64,000 nt of DNA from Massilia sp. YIM B02769 (GCF_030411995.1 NZ_JASNRC010000002.1:62001-126000), one strand, 5' to 3'; counted from the first letter of the stretch, positions 8,311-17,965 are shown. Numbers and translations are program-made. Notes: a model not told the origin generated them from the letters alone.

Positions 8311-9231
8311 TCAGGTCCTGCGATTTTGCAGCGGCGCATGTGCCGCCATCAACTCCTCCATCCAGTCGATGAACACGCGCAGTTTCTTGCTCGGGTGGCG
8401 ATTCGGCGGATACGCCACGTACAGCGGCATCGGGTCGATGCCCCAGTCCTCGAACAAGGGGACCAGCCTGCCCGCCTCGGCATGGCCGCGCGCCATGTAG
8501 TCGGGCAGCCACAACACACCGAGCCCGGCCAGGCCCGCGGCCAGATACGCATTGCCGTCGTCGATCGACAGGATATGGCGCCCGCCGATCTGCACGCTCT
8601 CGCCGCCCTTGTGCATCGCATACGGAAAGCCGCCATTGCGCGACCAGCGAAAGCGCACGATGCTGTGCCGTGCGGCCAGCAATTCATCGGGGTGATCAGG
8701 CACGCCCGCCTGCGCCAGGTAGGCCGGCGCCGCGTACACGCCCAGGCGCAAATCGCCGATGTGGCGGGCGACGAGCGAGCCATCGGTCACGGCGCCGCCG
8801 CGCACCACGCAATCGATGTTCTCACCCACCAGGTCGACCTTGCGGTCGCTGGCGCCGAGATCGAAGCGGATCTCGGGATAGCGCGCATGAAACCGCGGCA
8901 GTGCCGGAATCAGGAGCATGGTGGCAAACGGACTCGGCACGTCGACGCGCAGCACGCCGGCCGGCGCGGCCAGCGCATTCGGCAGGCTGGTCTCGACATC
9001 CTCGAGCTCGGCCAGCAGGCGCACGATGCGTTCGTAATAGGCCGCGCCGTCGGCCGTGACCCCCACCTTGCGCGTGGTCCGGTGCAGCAGCTTCAGGCGC
9101 AAGCGCGCTTCCAGCCCCTGCACCAGCTGCGTGACCGTCGTGCGGTTCATGTGCAGCGTCTGCGCCGCTTTCGTAAAACTGCCCGTCTCGACCACCCTGG
9201 CAAAGACCCGCATCGCGTCGAACCTGTCCAC
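8311..9231 (-). CDS. LysR-family transcriptional regulator, divergent from ridA-like gene
   Basis: A 306-residue regulator of usual LysR length. Residues 5-65 hold the winged helix-turn-helix (FARVVETGSFTKAAQTLHMN, then TTVTQLVQGLEARL), and residues 90-300 the effector-binding domain of the CrgA/PBP2 type. It diverges from the RidA-family gene at 9363. The gap contains a TGTTTG-N7-CAAACA palindrome that fits a LysR box, so it probably controls itself and the RidA-like gene. The effector is unknown. Confidence 0.9.
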   Translation of the reverse strand: MDRFDAMRVFARVVETGSFTKAAQTLHMNRTTVTQLVQGLEARLRLKLLHRTTRKVGVTADGAAYYERIVRLLAELEDVETSLPNALAAPAGVLRVDVPSPFATMLLIPALPRFHARYPEIRFDLGASDRKVDLVGENIDCVVRGGAVTDGSLVARHIGDLRLGVYAAPAYLAQAGVPDHPDELLAARHSIVRFRWSRNGGFPYAMHKGGESVQIGGRHILSIDDGNAYLAAGLAGLGVLWLPDYMARGHAEAGRLVPLFEDWGIDPMPLYVAYPPNRHPSKKLRVFIDWMEELMAAHAPLQNRRT

Positions 9232-9247
9232 GCCACCTCCTCTTGAT

Positions 9248-9266
9248 TGTTTGGATTATACAAACA
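9248..9266. promoter_or_regulatory. Likely LysR operator
   Basis: Perfect inverted repeat TGTTTG (9248-9253) and CAAACA (9261-9266) around GATTATA, in the T-N11-A spacing of LysR boxes. It is 17 bp upstream of the regulator start and 97 bp upstream of the RidA-like gene. Confidence 0.6.
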
Positions 9267-9362
9267 GTCTAGATCGGAACTGCCTGTTTATCCGCGATCC
9301 CTGGGCAGCTACAGTGTTTGTCATGCGCCGGCAAGTGGCCGGCATGATGAAGGAGAACAGCA

Positions 9363-9779
9363 ATGACAGTACGCGACGTGGTCTTCCCGGCAGGACGCCA
9401 GGCTTTATATGAAAAGAACCGTTATTCGCCGGCAGTGCGCTCGGGCGGCTTCCTGTTCGTCTCGGGCCAGGTCGGCAGCCGCGAGGACGGTTCGCCCGAG
9501 CCGGAACTGGACGCGCAAGTCCGGCGCGCCTTCCGGAACCTGAACGCGGTGCTGGATGCGGCGGGATGCGGCTTCGACGACGTGGTCGACGTCACCATCT
9601 TCATCGTCGATCCGGAAACGCGCTTCGAACGGATCTGGAGCGTGGCCCAGGAATTCTGGGGCGGTCCGCCCCATCCCACCGTTACCGCGGTGGGCGTGAC
9701 CTGGCTGTATGGTTTCCAGTTCGAGATCAAGGTGGTGGCGCGCTTGCCTGAAGAAACGCAGGGAGCGAACCAGGACTAA
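9363..9779 (+). CDS. RidA-family protein
   Basis: A 138-residue YjgF/YER057c/UK114 protein. Visible family features are the SPAVRSGGFLFVSGQVG strand, the central QVRRAFRNLNAVLDAAGCGFDDVVDVTIF core, and the C-terminal PTVTAVGVTWL strand. Archetypal RidA has a catalytic Arg in a C-terminal RxxV-type motif; here that position reads AVGVTWL, so classical enamine/imine deaminase activity is uncertain and this may be a Rid2/3 or other subfamily member. It acts in the cytosol, probably as a trimer. Divergent transcription from the LysR gene implies dedicated regulation. Confidence 0.85.
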   Translation: MTVRDVVFPAGRQALYEKNRYSPAVRSGGFLFVSGQVGSREDGSPEPELDAQVRRAFRNLNAVLDAAGCGFDDVVDVTIFIVDPETRFERIWSVAQEFWGGPPHPTVTAVGVTWLYGFQFEIKVVARLPEETQGANQD

Positions 9780-9864
9780 GCGCCCATGCCACACTCAATT
9801 GGTCGATAATCACGATGAAGAATTTCTTGGCAATGAAGTGACGCGATCAACGATGGAGTACAAA

Positions 9865-10095
9865 ATGAGAATCATCGACTTTTCCGATGCGGATGGCGAT
9901 CTTTGCTCAGTCATCGACCAAGTGATTGACGATGCCGATGTCACGGTTATCTCGCGCGACGATGCGCCAGCTGCAGTCATCATGTCTTTGACGCACTACA
10001 GCAGTCTGATCGAGACTGTCCATTTGTTGAGTTCCCCTGCTAACGCGGCGCACTTGGCAAAATCAATCGCTCAGGCGCGTGCCGCCCGAACCTGA
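9865..10095 (+). CDS. Phd/YefM-family antitoxin without a toxin
   Basis: A 76-residue protein. MRIIDFSDADGDLCSVIDQVIDDADVTVISR matches the N-terminal DNA-binding fold of Phd/YefM antitoxins, with the typical AAVIMSLTHYSSLIETVHLL segment next and a helical tail that would wrap a toxin. ATG 9865 has GGAG at ideal spacing; ATG 9853 is less likely. YefM is normally followed by an overlapping YoeB/RelE toxin gene, but no frame in the next 145 bp encodes one. Base composition is visibly more AT-rich than neighbouring genes, suggesting acquisition by transfer. Confidence 0.78.
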   Translation: MRIIDFSDADGDLCSVIDQVIDDADVTVISRDDAPAAVIMSLTHYSSLIETVHLLSSPANAAHLAKSIAQARAART

Positions 10096-10120
10096 GTCAG
10101 TGCGTGTAGCGAGACGCAGG

Positions 10121-10134
10121 TCCGGCAAGCCGGA
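10121..10134. other. Small hairpin after the antitoxin gene
   Basis: TCCGGC-AA-GCCGGA forms a 6 bp stem 26 bp after the antitoxin stop. There is no T-run; a weak terminator is possible. Confidence 0.25.
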
Positions 10135-10240
10135 TACAAGCTCTGCTTGACTTTGGCACGGTCGAGAAAAGCTGGCATCGCATCCAAGCCGTGTCAGAAT
10201 CACAGGCCCCGAATCACAGATCTGTTCCTGGCTGTTTGCT

Positions 10241-13200
10241 TCAACAAAAATCCCGGCTGCTCGTCGCCAGCCTGCCCAGCAGATGCGACATGTCCACCAG
10301 CCGCTTGGCCACCAGGTGCTTCACCTGCCCTTCGCTCTGCCACACCCCGTACACGCCAAGCAGATGCGCGCCCAGCACCTCGCGCCGCTGCTGCTCCACC
10401 AGGTCCGGCCAGACGATCACGTTCACGTTCCCGGTCTCGTCTTCGAGCGTCACGAACAGGACACCCTTGGCCGTGCCGGGCCGCTGGCGCACGGTGACGA
10501 TGCCGCAGCCGCGCGCCAACTGGCCGTTGGCGTATTCGTTCAGCACGGATGCCGGCATGAAGCGCTGCTTCAGCAACTGCTTGCGCAACAGCGCCAGCGG
10601 ATGGCGTCCCAGCGTCAGCCCTTGCGCGCGGTAGTCGCCGACGATCTCCTCGCCCTCGCTCGGCGCCGCCAGGGTCGGCATCTCCTCGTCCACCGTGGTC
10701 GGACGCAGCAGGTCGCGGTCGGGCACCGCGCCCACCGCCTGCCACATGGCTTCGCGCCGGTGCCCGGCCAGCGAGCGCAGGGCATTCGCACCGGCCAGCA
10801 CCTGCAAATCGTTGCGGTCCAGCCCTGCCCTGCGCGCCAGGTCGGCCACGCTCTCGAACGGTTTGATCGCGCGCGCTTCCTCGATGCGCGCGACGGTCTC
10901 CTGGCGCATGCCGCGCTGTAGCGACAGGCCAAGGCGCACGGCCGGCTGGCGCGTGCGGTCGTGCAGTTCTTCCAGCGTCGAATCCCAGCCGCTGATGTTC
11001 ACGTCGGTCGGCCGCACCTCGATGCCGTGGCGCTGCGCATCCTGCACCAGTTGCGAAGGACTGTAGAAACCCATCGGCTGGCTGTTCAGCAGCGCACACA
11101 AAAAGGCGGCCGGCTCGTGGCACTTGACCCAGGAACTGGCATACGCGAGCAAGGCGAAGCTGGCCGCGTGCGACTCGGGAAAGCCGTATTCGCCGAAGCC
11201 CTGGATCTGGCTGAAGATCTGCTCGGCGAACGAGAGTTCATAGCCGCGCTCCAGCATGCCGCGCACGATGCGGTCGTAATAATGTTCGAGTCCGCCCTTG
11301 CGCTTCCAGGCCGCCATCGCGCGGCGCAGCTGGTCGGCTTCGCCCGGCGTGAAGCCGGCGCCGAGGATCGCCACCTGCATCACCTGCTCCTGGAAGATCG
11401 GCACGCCGAGCGTGCGCTCTAACGCCACCTTCATATCGTCGCTCGGATACACCACGGGTTCCAGCCCCTGGCGCCGCCGCAGGTAAGGATGCACCATGCC
11501 GCCCTGGATCGGTCCGGGGCGCACCACCGCCACCTCGATCACCAGGTCGTAGAAGACGCGCGGTTTCATCCGCGGCAGCATGCTCATTTGCGCGCGCGAC
11601 TCGATCTGGAACACGCCCACGGTGTCGGCGGCGCAGATCATGTCGTAGGTCGCCTGATCGTCGGACGGGATGTCCTGCATCTCGAAGACGATGTCGTGGC
11701 GCAGGCTCACCAGCGCCAGCGCGCGCCGCAGCATCGACAGCATGCCCAGCGCCAGCACGTCGACCTTCATCAGGCCGAGTTCCTCGAGGTCGTTCTTGTC
11801 CCACTGGATGACGCTGCGGTCGACCATGGTCGCGTTCTCGATCGGCACCAGGCGCGAGAGTTTGCCGCGCGCGATGACGAAGCCGCCCGGGTGCTGCGAC
11901 AGGTGGCGCGGCAAGTTCAGCAGTTGCTGCGCCAGCGTCGCCCATTGCAGCGACAGCGGCGTATCCGGGTCGAGGCCGCACTCGCCGAGGCGCATCAACA
12001 GATTCTCCTTGCTGTCGAACCAGTGGTGGTTCTTGCAGACCTTTTCGATGATGGCAAGGTCGATGCCGAGCGCGCGGCCGCTGTCGCGCAGCGCGCTCTT
12101 CGGCCGGTAGCTGATCACCACCGCCGCCAGCGCCGCGCGCATGCGGCCGTACTTGGCGTAGATGTACTGGATGACCTCTTCGCGGCGCTGGTGCTCGAAG
12201 TCGACGTCGATGTCCGGCGGCTCGTTGCGCTCTTTCGAGATGAAACGTTCGAACAGCAGGTTCGCCCGCGCCGGATCGACCTCGGTGATGCCGAGGCAGT
12301 AGCACACCGCCGAATTCGCGGCCGAGCCGCGGCCCTGGCACAGGATGTCCTGCGAGCGGGCGAAGCGCACGATGTCGTACACGGTGAGGAAGTAGTGTTC
12401 ATATTCCATCTCGGCGATCAGCCCCAGTTCGTGCTCGATCTGGGCCTGCACCTTGGCCGGAATACCCTCGCGGAAGCGCCGGTGCGCGCCGATGTAGGTT
12501 TCGCTGCGGAGAAAAGCGCTCGCGGTCTGCCCCGGCGGCACGACTTCGGTCGGGTATTCGTAGCGCAGCTCGTCGAGCGAGAAGGTGCAGGCGGAAGCGA
12601 TACGCAGTGTCTCGTTCAGCGCCTCCTTCGAATAGATGTTCGCCAGGCGCAGGCGCGCACGCAGGTGCTGCTCGGCGTTCTGCGCCAGGCCGTAGCCGCA
12701 TTCGGCCACCGGCTTGTTCAGGCGGGTGGCGGTGAGGGTGTCCTGCAGCGGCTTGCGCGAGCGCACATGCATCGTCACGTGCCCGAGCGCGACGATCGGC
12801 AGGCCGTGCTGCCAGCCCACCTCTTCCACCGTGACGCGGTGCGCCTCGTCGAGCGCGCGGTGCAGCAGGACCTGGCCGAGCCAGGCGCGGTTCGGGAACT
12901 GCTCGGCGATCCACTGCGCCTGGGCGTGCAGGCGGTCGACGCCGGCCTGGTCGTGGCCGGGGTACTGGGGCAGCAGGATCGCCAGGCAGTCGGGCATGCC
13001 CTTCAGGTGGGCCAGCTCGCCCTGCGGATTGGCGATGTCGTCCGGGGTCAAGAGATACGTCCCCTTCTCGCTGCGCGTGCGCCCGAGCGTGATGAACTCG
13101 GACAGGTTGCCGTAGCCGTTGCGGTTCTGCGCCAGCAGGATCAGCGACAGCGCCGGGCTGCCGTCGGGCTGCCGCAAATGAAAATGGGCGCCAACGATGA

Positions 13201-13417
13201 AGGGCAGCGCCGCCTTCTTTGCTTCGGCATGGGCGCGCACCACGCCGGCCAGCGAACACTCGTCGGTCAGCGCCAGCCCCGCATACCCCAGCCGCACCGC
13301 CCGCGCCACCAGCTCCTCGGCGTGCGAAGCGCCTTCCAGGAAGGAAAAATTCGAGAGGCAGAACAGCTCGACATAGTCGGGCAGGCCCTGCATCGACGGA
13401 TCGGGCGGTAAGGACAT
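10241..13417 (-). CDS. dnaE2: Error-prone DNA polymerase DnaE2 (ImuC)
   Basis: A 1058-residue C-family DNA polymerase of DnaE2 length. The PHP domain occupies about residues 15-280 (VELFCLSNFSFLEGASH). The palm carries PPDIDVDF with catalytic Asp402 and Asp404. Fingers and tandem HhH follow, and an OB fold near the C-terminus reads LFVTLEDETGNVNVIVWP. The enzyme does damage-induced translesion synthesis with ImuA and ImuB. Here imuA and imuB lie 34 kb away instead of adjacent. A consensus LexA box sits 61-80 bp upstream of ATG 13417. No strong Shine-Dalgarno precedes this start, so ATG 13393 (MQGLPDYVELF) is an alternative. Confidence 0.95.
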   Translation of the reverse strand: MSLPPDPSMQGLPDYVELFCLSNFSFLEGASHAEELVARAVRLGYAGLALTDECSLAGVVRAHAEAKKAALPFIVGAHFHLRQPDGSPALSLILLAQNRNGYGNLSEFITLGRTRSEKGTYLLTPDDIANPQGELAHLKGMPDCLAILLPQYPGHDQAGVDRLHAQAQWIAEQFPNRAWLGQVLLHRALDEAHRVTVEEVGWQHGLPIVALGHVTMHVRSRKPLQDTLTATRLNKPVAECGYGLAQNAEQHLRARLRLANIYSKEALNETLRIASACTFSLDELRYEYPTEVVPPGQTASAFLRSETYIGAHRRFREGIPAKVQAQIEHELGLIAEMEYEHYFLTVYDIVRFARSQDILCQGRGSAANSAVCYCLGITEVDPARANLLFERFISKERNEPPDIDVDFEHQRREEVIQYIYAKYGRMRAALAAVVISYRPKSALRDSGRALGIDLAIIEKVCKNHHWFDSKENLLMRLGECGLDPDTPLSLQWATLAQQLLNLPRHLSQHPGGFVIARGKLSRLVPIENATMVDRSVIQWDKNDLEELGLMKVDVLALGMLSMLRRALALVSLRHDIVFEMQDIPSDDQATYDMICAADTVGVFQIESRAQMSMLPRMKPRVFYDLVIEVAVVRPGPIQGGMVHPYLRRRQGLEPVVYPSDDMKVALERTLGVPIFQEQVMQVAILGAGFTPGEADQLRRAMAAWKRKGGLEHYYDRIVRGMLERGYELSFAEQIFSQIQGFGEYGFPESHAASFALLAYASSWVKCHEPAAFLCALLNSQPMGFYSPSQLVQDAQRHGIEVRPTDVNISGWDSTLEELHDRTRQPAVRLGLSLQRGMRQETVARIEEARAIKPFESVADLARRAGLDRNDLQVLAGANALRSLAGHRREAMWQAVGAVPDRDLLRPTTVDEEMPTLAAPSEGEEIVGDYRAQGLTLGRHPLALLRKQLLKQRFMPASVLNEYANGQLARGCGIVTVRQRPGTAKGVLFVTLEDETGNVNVIVWPDLVEQQRREVLGAHLLGVYGVWQSEGQVKHLVAKRLVDMSHLLGRLATSSRDFC

Positions 13418-13477
13418 CGTTGGCAGGATTGATAAAAACGGGGTGACAAAAAATTAAACGTGCAAACAGCACCAAAG

Positions 13478-13497
13478 TACTGTATAAAAACACAGTA
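13478..13497. promoter_or_regulatory. LexA (SOS) box between dnaE2 and phzF-like gene
   Basis: TACTGTATAAAAACACAGTA is a match to the CTGT-N8-ACAG SOS consensus with TA/TA flanks. It lies between the divergent starts at 13417 and 13531 and can serve both. Confidence 0.9.
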
Positions 13498-13530
13498 TAA
13501 CTGACGAGGTTAATTTGGCAAGGATCAGCA

Positions 13531-14343
13531 ATGCGTGTTCATGAGTTCGATTGTTTTGGAGTACAAGCTGGCGAGGGCAATCCGGCCCTCGTCATTGAAG
13601 AGGGGAACAGCAATCCCGGATGGCGCCGGGCGTTTGCGCGCGAGCGTGGTGTAACCTGTGTGTTCGTCGATCCTGTGGATGCGCAGGGCGAGGCGTCGTC
13701 TGCGGTTGCCGTACTCGACTACGTTTATCCGCACGCGCGCAGTCCGCTGTGCGTGCACGCCACCCTGGCGGCGGCGCAGCTGCTGTTCGAGCGGCACGGG
13801 TCGGGCGCGCCGCTGGCGGTGACGACGGCGATGCACGGGCAGCCGCTGGTTTTGTCGCGCGATGGCGAACACGTGTTCGTGCGCCTGGAGCGCCAGGACG
13901 CGCCCGCGCTCGAGCTGGACACGGCCCTGCCCCTGCGCCTGCTGTCGGCGCCCGACCTGGTGCTGGCCAGCCCGCCGCGCGTGCTGTCGGTGGGCAGCCC
14001 GAAGCTGCTGCTCGAAGTGGAAGATATGGAAACGCTGTATGCGCTGCAGCCGGACCTGGCCCTGATCCACGTGTGGGGCAAGAACGCCGGCGTGAACGGC
14101 TGCTACGTCTGGTGCCGCACCGCGGAGGGCGAAGTCGAGGGCCGCAACTTCAACCACATTGAACCGGCGCTGGAAGACAGCGCCACCGGCGTGGCGGCGG
14201 GCGCGCTCACGCTGTTACTCGGCCAGGCATTGACCGTGCGCCAGGGCCGCGCGACCGGCCACGCCTGCTCCATCCGTACCGCACTGGAGGTCGATGCCGT
14301 GCTGGTTGGCGGGCTGGTGAGCCGGGGCGTATCGCCCGGCTGA
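13531..14343 (+). CDS. PhzF-family isomerase/epimerase-like protein
   Basis: A 270-residue protein with the two-lobed diaminopimelate-epimerase-like fold of PhzF. Visible signatures are GEGNPALVI near the N-terminus, PLCVHATLAAAQLL (anion-binding helix) and FNHIEPALEDSATGVAAGAL, equivalent to the PEDPATGSA loop. PhzF enzymes isomerise small metabolites; the catalytic Glu of phenazine PhzF sits in the GNP region, where this protein reads AGEGNPA, so an acid is available nearby. No phenazine genes are present, so the substrate is unknown. AAGGA precedes ATG 13531. It starts 33 bp after the LexA box, hinting at SOS co-control. Confidence 0.82.
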   Translation: MRVHEFDCFGVQAGEGNPALVIEEGNSNPGWRRAFARERGVTCVFVDPVDAQGEASSAVAVLDYVYPHARSPLCVHATLAAAQLLFERHGSGAPLAVTTAMHGQPLVLSRDGEHVFVRLERQDAPALELDTALPLRLLSAPDLVLASPPRVLSVGSPKLLLEVEDMETLYALQPDLALIHVWGKNAGVNGCYVWCRTAEGEVEGRNFNHIEPALEDSATGVAAGALTLLLGQALTVRQGRATGHACSIRTALEVDAVLVGGLVSRGVSPG

Positions 14344-14344
14344 C

Positions 14345-14490
14345 AAAGCAGGTGCCCACGGCTGCGGGCGTCACGGCAACGCCCGTTTGCCCTACGGCCT
14401 CGAAAGCAGGTACCCACGGCTGCAGGCGTCACGGCAACGCCCGTTTGCACTACGGCCTAGACCGTAAGGTGGGCACCCCGTGCCCACGCG
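14345..14490. repeat. 58 bp tandem duplication plus palindromic repeat
   Basis: Two 58 bp units, 14345-14402 and 14403-14460, both starting AAAGCAGGT, differ at only a few bases. A GTAAGGTGGGC...GCCCACGCG palindrome follows at 14464-14490. The block sits between the phzF-like gene and metR. Confidence 0.85.
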
Positions 14491-14590
14491 TTACGTGTTC
14501 ATCCGACGTCTGCTGCCGTAACGAATCGCTCCGCGGCCTCAGCTTTCCACGCGGCGCCAACAACGCCGCTATCGGATGGGCCTGCTCCGA

Positions 14591-15517
14591 TTACAGCAAG
14601 GTAATCCCCGGCAACGCCAGCAAGGACGTCTCCCGCATTACCTGCACGAAGTCCACCAGGCAGGCATTGCCGGCCAGCCGCTTCGGCGTCACCGCGTACA
14701 GCCGCCCCGTCAGCCCCTCCGGCCCGATGCGCGAGCGCGCCACGTAGCCGCGCTCCAGGTAACCGCTCACCGCCCACAGCGGCAGCGCCGCCAGCCCGCG
14801 CCCGCTGGCCACCAACTGCAGCATCCCCACCGTCAACTCCGTCGTACGCCGCGGCGGCTCCACGCCGGCCGGACGCAGCACTTGTCGCACCAGGTCCAGC
14901 ATGTCGTCCGGCACCGGATAGGTGATCAAGGCCTGGCCCGCGAAATCCTGGGCCACCAGATACGGCTTGGCCAGCAGCGGATGATTCAGCGGCAGGATCG
15001 CCACCATCTCGAATTCGAACAGCGGATGGAAGTCCACGTCCGTCTCGCTCTCGTCCAGCTCCGACACGATCGCCACCTCGGCGCGGTCCTGGTGCAGCAG
15101 GCCGATCGGATCGGCCTGGAAGCCCGACACGATGTCCTGCTCGACTTCCGGCCAGCGCGCACGCAGCGCGTCCATCGACGGCATCAGCCAGTCGAAGCAG
15201 GTGTGGCACTCGACCGCGATGCGCAGCTTGCCGGTGGCGTTACTGGTCAGGCGCGCAAGATCGCGTTCGGCCGCGCCGATGTGCGGCAAGACCTGCTCGG
15301 CCAGCGCCAGCAAGCGCTGGCCGGCGGCCGTGAACGCCACCGGCGACGACTTGCGTTCGAACAGCCCGGTCTCGTATTGCCGCTCCAGCGCCAGCACCTG
15401 GTGCGACAGGGCCGACTGCGTCACGTTCAGCAATTGCGCGGCGCGCGAGATGGTGCCGGCCTCTTTCAGCGCCAGCAGGGTGCGCAGGTGGCGCAGTTCA
15501 AGGATGGAAGTAGCCAT
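14591..15517 (-). CDS. metR: MetR, LysR-type activator of methionine biosynthesis
   Basis: A 308-residue LysR regulator. The N-terminal LRHLRTLLALKEAGTISRAAQLLNVTQSALSHQVLALE is the winged helix-turn-helix, and a CHTCFDWLMPSMDALRARWPEVE effector domain follows as in MetR. It is divergent from metE, the classical arrangement in which MetR with homocysteine activates metE. A TGAA-N5-TTCA site overlaps its own start codon, consistent with autorepression. Confidence 0.93.
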   Translation of the reverse strand: MATSILELRHLRTLLALKEAGTISRAAQLLNVTQSALSHQVLALERQYETGLFERKSSPVAFTAAGQRLLALAEQVLPHIGAAERDLARLTSNATGKLRIAVECHTCFDWLMPSMDALRARWPEVEQDIVSGFQADPIGLLHQDRAEVAIVSELDESETDVDFHPLFEFEMVAILPLNHPLLAKPYLVAQDFAGQALITYPVPDDMLDLVRQVLRPAGVEPPRRTTELTVGMLQLVASGRGLAALPLWAVSGYLERGYVARSRIGPEGLTGRLYAVTPKRLAGNACLVDFVQVMRETSLLALPGITLL

Positions 15518-15529
15518 GAATGATTTTCA
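15517..15529. promoter_or_regulatory. MetR binding site
   Basis: TGAATGATTTTCA matches the MetR consensus TGAA-N5-TTCA. It overlaps the metR start codon and lies 84 bp upstream of metE. Confidence 0.7.
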
Positions 15530-15612
15530 CGTTTGATCGAAATTTTTTCGTTTGAATTATGCATGAGTTCTGACGACAATCGTTAGCATCATTCATACGA
15601 ACTGGATTTATC

Positions 15613-17961
15613 ATGATCAAGATTCATACACCGGGCTATCCACGCATCGGCCTGCAACGTGAGCTGAAGTTCGCCCTCGAACGCCACTGGCGCGGTGAAG
15701 CGAGCGAAGCGCAACTGGAAGAGACCGCTGCCGGACTGCGTGCCCGTCACTGGCAGCAGCAGGCAAACGCCGGGCTGGACTACGTCACCGTCGGCGACTT
15801 CGCCTTCTACGACCATGTGGCGAACCACATCCAGCTGTTCGGCTGCGAACCGGCGCGCTTCGGTTTCGACGGCAGCGAATCGGCGCTGGCGCGTTACTTC
15901 ACCCTCGCACGCGGGGTGGCAAACGAGGCGGCAAATGAGGACGCACACGCGCACGGCGAAGCATGTTGCGGCGCCCACCACGGCGGCAAGCCAGCACTGG
16001 AAATGACCAAGTGGTTCGACACCAACTACCACTACCTGGTCCCCGAGTTCGACGCCGCCACCAGCTTCGCGCTGGCGCCCGAACGCCTGCTGGCCGAAGT
16101 GGCGCAAGCCCGGGGGCTGGGCCACAAGGTCAAGGTGGCGCTGGTCGGACCGCTGACCTTCCTCTGGCTCGGCAAAGCCAGGCAGGACGGCTTCGACAAG
16201 CTCGACCTGCTCGACACCCTTCTGCCCGCCTGGGTGCAGTTGCTGGTGCAATTGAAGGCGGCCGGCGCAGAGTGGGTGCAGGTCGACGAGCCGATCCTCG
16301 GCCTGGACTTGCCGGGCGCCTGGCTGCTGGCCTTCGAGCGCGCCTACCACACGCTGGCCACGGCCGGCCTGCCGCTGCTGCTGGCCACCTACTTCTCGCC
16401 GCTCGAAGGCCAGCTGAGCATCGCCTGCAAGCTGCCGGTGGCCGGCCTGCACGTCGACGGCGTGCGCGCCGCCCACGAGCTGCAATCGGTGGCCGACTGG
16501 CTGCCCGATAACAAGGTGCTCTCGGTCGGCATCGTCGACGGCCGCAACATCTGGCGCACCGACCTGGACCGCGCCCTCGCCTGCCTCAAGCCCCTGGCCG
16601 AACGCCGCCGCGGCGAACTCTGGATCGCGCCATCGTGCTCGCTGCTGCACGTGCCGCTGTCGCTGCGCGAAGACGCCGCCATCGACGTCGAATTGCGCAG
16701 CTGGCTCGCCGGCGCCACGGAGAAGCTGGACGAACTGCGCATCCTGCGCAGCGCCCTGGTCGAAGGCGAAGGCAGCGTGTACCTGGAACTGTGCGCCTCG
16801 CGTGCGGCGGTGGAGGCGCGCGCCAGCAGCCCGCGCGTGCGCAAGCGCGCCGTGCAGGAGCGCGTTACCACCCTGGCAGCGGACGCCGACCGCCGATCGA
16901 GCCCCTTCGCCGTGCGCCAGGCCGCGCAGGAGGCACGCTTCAAGCTGCCGCTGTATCCGACCACCACGATCGGCTCCTTCCCGCAAACGGCCGCCATCCG
17001 CGCCGCCCGCGCCGCCTTCAAGCGCGGCGAGCTGGCGCAAGAAAGCTACGAAGCGGCGATGCGGCGCGAAATCGAACAGGCCGTGCGCGAACAGGAGCTG
17101 TTGGACATCGACGTGCTGGTGCATGGCGAGGCCGAACGCAACGACATGGTCGAGTACTTCGGCGAGCAGCTCGACGGCTTTGCCTTCACGGCCAACGGCT
17201 GGGTGCAATCGTATGGCTCACGCTGCGTCAAGCCGCCGGTGCTGTTCGGCGACGTGTCCCGTCCCGCCGCGATGACGGTGGCCTGGACCGCCTACGCCCA
17301 GAGCCTCAGCGCGCGTCCGGTGAAAGGCATGCTCACCGGCCCGGTCACCATCCTGCAATGGTCGTTCGTGCGCGACGACCAGCCGCGTTCGACCACCGCC
17401 CTGCAGATCGCGCTGGCCATCCGCGACGAGGTACAAGACCTGGAAGCGGCCGGCATCGGCATCATCCAGATCGACGAACCGGCGATCCGCGAAGGCCTGC
17501 CGCTGCGCCGTGCGCTCTGGCGCGACTACCTCGGATGGGCCGCACGCGCCTTCCGCATCTCGGCCTCCGGCATCGCCGATACGACCCAGCTGCACACCCA
17601 CATGTGCTATGCCGAGTTCAACGACATCTTGCCCGGGATCGCGGCGCTGGATGCCGACGTCATCACCATCGAGACCAGCCGCTCGGACATGGAACTGCTG
17701 CGCGGCTTCGGCGACTTTGCCTACCCGAACGGGATCGGGCCGGGCGTGTACGACATCCACTCGCCAAGGGTGCCATCGACGGACGACATCGCGCGCCTGA
17801 TGCGCAAGGCGGCCGAGGTGATCCCGGCGGGGAACCTGTGGGTGAATCCGGATTGCGGGCTGAAGACGCGCGCCTGGCCGGAAACGCGGGCGGCGCTGCG
17901 CAACATGGTGAAGGCGGCGAAGATATTGCGCAGCGAGGCCTTGCAAGGCAAAGCCGCGTAA
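15613..17961 (+). CDS. metE: Cobalamin-independent methionine synthase MetE
   Basis: A 782-residue enzyme that transfers the methyl group of 5-methyltetrahydropteroyl-triglutamate to homocysteine. Two beta-barrel domains are visible: the N-terminal half starts [13 protein letters not shown], and the catalytic half starts [15 protein letters not shown]. Zinc ligands are present in THMCYAEF (His, Cys), [10 protein letters not shown] (Glu) and NPDCGLKTR (Cys). An unusual His/Cys-rich loop occupies residues about 110-125 (His112, His114, Cys118, Cys119, His122, His123), just before the conserved [12 protein letters not shown]. It is controlled by divergent metR and ends at a large inverted repeat. 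Confidence 0.97.
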   Translation: MIKIHTPGYPRIGLQRELKFALERHWRGEASEAQLEETAAGLRARHWQQQANAGLDYVTVGDFAFYDHVANHIQLFGCEPARFGFDGSESALARYFTLARGVANEAANEDAHAHGEACCGAHHGGKPALEMTKWFDTNYHYLVPEFDAATSFALAPERLLAEVAQARGLGHKVKVALVGPLTFLWLGKARQDGFDKLDLLDTLLPAWVQLLVQLKAAGAEWVQVDEPILGLDLPGAWLLAFERAYHTLATAGLPLLLATYFSPLEGQLSIACKLPVAGLHVDGVRAAHELQSVADWLPDNKVLSVGIVDGRNIWRTDLDRALACLKPLAERRRGELWIAPSCSLLHVPLSLREDAAIDVELRSWLAGATEKLDELRILRSALVEGEGSVYLELCASRAAVEARASSPRVRKRAVQERVTTLAADADRRSSPFAVRQAAQEARFKLPLYPTTTIGSFPQTAAIRAARAAFKRGELAQESYEAAMRREIEQAVREQELLDIDVLVHGEAERNDMVEYFGEQLDGFAFTANGWVQSYGSRCVKPPVLFGDVSRPAAMTVAWTAYAQSLSARPVKGMLTGPVTILQWSFVRDDQPRSTTALQIALAIRDEVQDLEAAGIGIIQIDEPAIREGLPLRRALWRDYLGWAARAFRISASGIADTTQLHTHMCYAEFNDILPGIAALDADVITIETSRSDMELLRGFGDFAYPNGIGPGVYDIHSPRVPSTDDIARLMRKAAEVIPAGNLWVNPDCGLKTRAWPETRAALRNMVKAAKILRSEALQGKAA

Positions 17962-17965
17962 TCGC

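Noticed and set aside
10096..10240. Search for a YoeB/RelE-type toxin after the antitoxin
   Set aside because: None of the frames shows a toxin core or the typical C-terminal Arg/His/Tyr residues.
15518..15612. Methionine or cobalamin riboswitch ahead of metE
   Set aside because: The gap is only 95 bp and is explained by MetR binding; no conserved box of known riboswitches was seen.
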